Of a stretch of 35,678 bases of DNA, positions 33,544 through 35,678 are shown piece after piece. This stretch comes from CAYFJO01 sp964343305. Lineage in GTDB: Bacteria > Planctomycetota > Planctomycetia > Pirellulales > Pirellulaceae. Positions within the stretch are counted from its first letter, which is position 1, and the number at the start of each line of letters is the position of its first letter. The position numbers and the translations under genes were made by a program. The notes beneath the pieces are model-generated. The model was not told where the DNA came from and made no database searches. It saw nothing but the letters and a program-made list of their open reading frames with translations. The stretch lies in contig CAYFJO010000063.1 in the NCBI GenBank assembly GCA_964343305.1, positions 1 through 35,678 of the forward strand, written 5' to 3'.

Positions 33544-34887
33544 TTACTCGGGAACGAAGTTGGAGACCACCGAGGATTGTCGAACTTGTTTCGTATCAAT
33601 TTCGACGGTTCGCATCGTGATCTGAATGCCGCGCAGGGACGCAGAATACGGTGGAAAGGTCTCATGCTCGTTCGGATCGTCCACCCCGTCTATGCTGTCG
33701 TCATCCAGTCCGTTGATGAGTTCATCGATGAATGCGTCGCCATCTTCGTTGTCTCCGTTGCTTTCATAATGTGTCGACCAGGTGCAATAGGCGGGTACGG
33801 CCATGGTTGTATTGTTGGTGGCGTTGGACACGTTGTTCGGCACGGCGGAAAAGAAGCTGGCAGGGGAAAGCGCCGGAGCATATTGCAGGTCGACAAATGC
33901 TCCACGGCCGATTTCACTTGCCGGCGAGGGATACGAAGCGTATTCCGGATCGCCGGGAATCAACGCCACGTTGCCGTCGCTGACGACGGGCGCTTCCGGA
34001 TCATAGGCACGCACGTCAAACGCCAACACGTTGGAGACCATCACATCTTGACCCGTGTTTGTCCCAGTCAAAATATAACTGGCCAGGGTGGTGCGGTCGA
34101 GTTCGTGAGGAAATGTATTAGCGTGTGCAAAACGGTTTTCTCGTTTGGTTAGATCGGAGAGCGAGTTGGCCACGTAGCTTCCCGTGAAATTGCTGACCGA
34201 CAAGTCGTTTCGTTGGAAAAATGTGGTAAGAGTTCCCGCTGTCGACAGCGAGGCATCCAAATCTGGGCGAATCAACAGCACACGGCGATAGATATTGATC
34301 TCTTCACCAAAATCCCATGCACCATTTCCGTTGTCGTCATCGTATTCGGTGAACCAAACGATTTCCGCCAGATTCGACTCGATGACTCCGCCGCCATTAA
34401 TGGTTGTTTCCACTCGGCCCACGAACGGCTCGCCGATGCTTTTGATTGTGAACATAATCACGTCGTCAATATCGCCCGCGCTGCCATCCAGAAGACCTTC
34501 GTCAATATCCGGCGTTCCGCTGCTGTCAAGATCTTGCGTCGTATCTGGATCATTGTTTGCATCCGAATCATTGTCTCGGCTGGGACCTTCGATGTATTCG
34601 AAATAGCCCAGCCCGTCGCGCGGGTTCAATCTGGGCCGCAACGGAGCCGTGACGTTGTCCAAGTCGATGTTCAGCCGCATCGCCGCCAGACGCATTCTGG
34701 CCGACAATGCTAAAGATGCACGAGCCTTTTGAATGGCGCCTCCGGCGGTTTCGAAAATCTGTACCATCGACAGAATCATGACCAGCGACAGCGTGGCCGC
34801 GATCAGGATTTCAATGACGGTCAGTGCCGAACGCGACGTGTGGCGGCGAGAGAAAGGGCCAGGAGATACATTGGCAGGGAATCGCAT
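33544..34887 (-). CDS. PulJ/PilW-like pseudopilin
   Basis: This encodes 447 residues. After a basic leader of about 20 residues (RRHTSRSA), the motif LTVIEILIAATLSLVMILSM is a type IV prepilin N-methylation segment, with Glu at position 5 of the mature chain; cleavage would follow the Ala. The rest is extracellular and unusually rich in Asp/Asn: DNDSDANNDPDTTQDLDSSG (about 104-123), DDDNGNGAWD and GDNEDGDAFIDE look like Ca2+-binding loops of the EF-hand/dockerin type. GAGGAG lies 7 bases before the ATG. Such minor pseudopilins prime type II secretion or pilus assembly. It is divergent from the DUF1559-like gene. Confidence 0.8.
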   Translation of the reverse strand: MRFPANVSPGPFSRRHTSRSALTVIEILIAATLSLVMILSMVQIFETAGGAIQKARASLALSARMRLAAMRLNIDLDNVTAPLRPRLNPRDGLGYFEYIEGPSRDNDSDANNDPDTTQDLDSSGTPDIDEGLLDGSAGDIDDVIMFTIKSIGEPFVGRVETTINGGGVIESNLAEIVWFTEYDDDNGNGAWDFGEEINIYRRVLLIRPDLDASLSTAGTLTTFFQRNDLSVSNFTGSYVANSLSDLTKRENRFAHANTFPHELDRTTLASYILTGTNTGQDVMVSNVLAFDVRAYDPEAPVVSDGNVALIPGDPEYASYPSPASEIGRGAFVDLQYAPALSPASFFSAVPNNVSNATNNTTMAVPAYCTWSTHYESNGDNEDGDAFIDELINGLDDDSIDGVDDPNEHETFPPYSASLRGIQITMRTVEIDTKQVRQSSVVSNFVPE

Positions 34888-35093
34888 TACCGGACTCCTC
34901 GTTGAATTAGAGGACTGATTTCGAAGTCGAATTCTATCGCAAACGATTTACCCTACCACCACCATTGCAATGCGGATATCGGCTTTTGTCAAGATTTGTC
35001 ATGTTATATTTCCGTGAGTTCCGTGAGTATTGACCTGTTTAGGGGAATGTCGATTGACAGAACAACCCAGGACGAAAGTAATCTGAATTCCGG
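34888..35093. promoter_or_regulatory. Divergent promoter region of two pilin-like genes
   Basis: About 206 bases separate the divergent pseudopilin and DUF1559-like genes and must hold both promoters. It is more AT-rich than its surroundings. A direct repeat of TTCCGTGAG occurs twice in tandem at about 35010-35027, which could be an operator. No -35/-10 pair could be assigned with confidence. Confidence 0.4.
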
Positions 35094-35678
35094 ATGAACG
35101 AGAGTGACAGACAAACCGGTTTGACTCGCATGGAACTTGTGGTCGTTTCGTTGGTCGCATTGATGGCCGCCGGGATTATTGTGCCGTACATACTGCAAAA
35201 GCGTGTTGTTCAGCGGCGGCTGTTTTGCGAAATGCGTCAAACACACACGGGATTCGCGCTGATTCAATTTGAATCCGCCAGCGGTGCGTTTCCTGGCCAT
35301 GTGAACCTGCAAGCCATTGCCGAGGACGGCCAGCGCCAGCCCGCAAGTTGGGTGTTCCCAGCGCTGCCCTATCTGCACCCGTCCGGAGTTCAAGTTACGC
35401 TGGATGAGTCGACCGGCAAGTTCCGCATTCAAGCGCCGGAACAGATGAATCCCACGCCGTATGCAGAAACACACGATCGCTACGGCCCCCGCGGCGAGCA
35501 AGACGATCGCGGTAAGTCGCCTGAGATGTTGATCAAGGAGTTGGTTTGCCCAGCCGATCGACCACCCGCGGCCACGGTTCATCCCTCGCGAATGAGTTTC
35601 GTTGCCAACACGGGCATGCCCGACGCGGTCGCGACCGAAGAGATCCCCGCCGACTGGCCGGCGAACGGCGTGTTTACA
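35094..35678 (+). CDS. DUF1559-like prepilin-type protein, C-terminus beyond window
   Basis: This is an open frame from the ATG at 35094 to the right edge, 195 residues. After an 8-residue leader, TGLTRMELVVVSLVALMAAGIIVPYI is a divergent prepilin-type N-terminal helix, with cleavage expected after the Gly and Glu at position 5. Downstream, the conserved logic of DUF1559 proteins is visible: a first helix, then ASGAFPGHVN, SWVFPALPYL, LVCPADRPP and SFVANTGMPD. DUF1559 proteins are very numerous in planctomycetes and are thought to be exported by pilin-type machinery. No strong ribosome site is seen. The rest of the gene lies beyond the window. Confidence 0.8.
   Translation, partial: MNESDRQTGLTRMELVVVSLVALMAAGIIVPYILQKRVVQRRLFCEMRQTHTGFALIQFESASGAFPGHVNLQAIAEDGQRQPASWVFPALPYLHPSGVQVTLDESTGKFRIQAPEQMNPTPYAETHDRYGPRGEQDDRGKSPEMLIKELVCPADRPPAATVHPSRMSFVANTGMPDAVATEEIPADWPANGVFT

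Noticed and set aside
34980..35015. TTGTCA and TATATT as a sigma-70 promoter for the DUF1559-like gene
   Set aside because: The spacing between the two boxes is about 13 bases, too short for a standard promoter.

Overview
The window looks like a scaffold from a planctomycete (Planctomycetota, Pirellula/Planctomyces-like), most likely a metagenome assembly because it carries two stretches of exactly 100 N (3141-3240 and 27527-27626). The evidence is the gene content: a DUF1800/DUF1501 pair, a DUF1080 (3-keto-disaccharide hydrolase type) secreted protein, a secreted arylsulfatase, pilin-like secreted proteins including a DUF1559-like protein, a decayed fragment of a large Ig-like surface protein, multi-haem secreted proteins, and wide intergenic regions with palindromic repeats. 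No rRNA, tRNA, CRISPR array or insertion sequence was seen.

Layout. 1-2764 (minus): the start of a Pro/Gln-rich repetitive protein that runs off the left edge, a spacer with two large palindromes, and a membrane-anchored von Willebrand A protein. 3344-9287 (plus): DUF1800 and DUF1501, then a small membrane protein, a di-haem cytochrome c peroxidase-like protein with an extra N-terminal domain, and a DoxX-like membrane protein; the last three are tightly spaced or overlapping. 9373-10440 (minus): a secreted planctomycete-type protein of unknown role. 11048-14458 (minus): a redox operon with a zinc-ribbon protein, a di-haem lipoprotein with an ethylbenzene-dehydrogenase-type haem domain, and a ferredoxin fused to three YPLxxC repeats. 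14990-15140: a histidine kinase C-terminal relic. 15148-16602 (minus): a cysteine-repeat protein. 16856-20321: a DinG-type helicase, a compact DUF4058 protein and the DUF1080 protein. 20401-23769 (minus): ClpC and a TPR membrane protein. 24223-27526: housekeeping metabolism with thiamine phosphate synthase, a TlpA-like thioredoxin, DAHP synthase and a CYTH protein cut by the second gap. 27973-30558 (plus): a two-gene accessory module. 30710-35678: sulfatase, surface-protein relic, a stand-alone sugar-binding-like domain, a PulJ/PilW-like pseudopilin, and a divergent DUF1559-like protein cut by the right edge.

The most unusual part is 27973-30558. The first gene encodes a TIR domain, a nucleoside deoxyribosyltransferase-like (DRHyd-type) domain and a C-terminal SLOG-like domain in one chain. 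The second encodes a three-helix membrane protein with a TIR-like core. These are the building blocks of nucleotide-centred conflict/immune systems, so I infer a defence or NAD/nucleotide-signalling module. The TIR start is separated from the rest by an apparent -1 frame break next to a G3T5 run, so the gene as sequenced is either mis-sequenced or broken.

Other points worth checking are the DinG helicase in which the first iron-sulfur cysteine position is serine, a family of REP-like palindromes (CGTTTAACGGCAAGCCGAAGG) that abuts or enters several genes, and the redox operon that has electron-carrying parts but no catalytic subunit in view.
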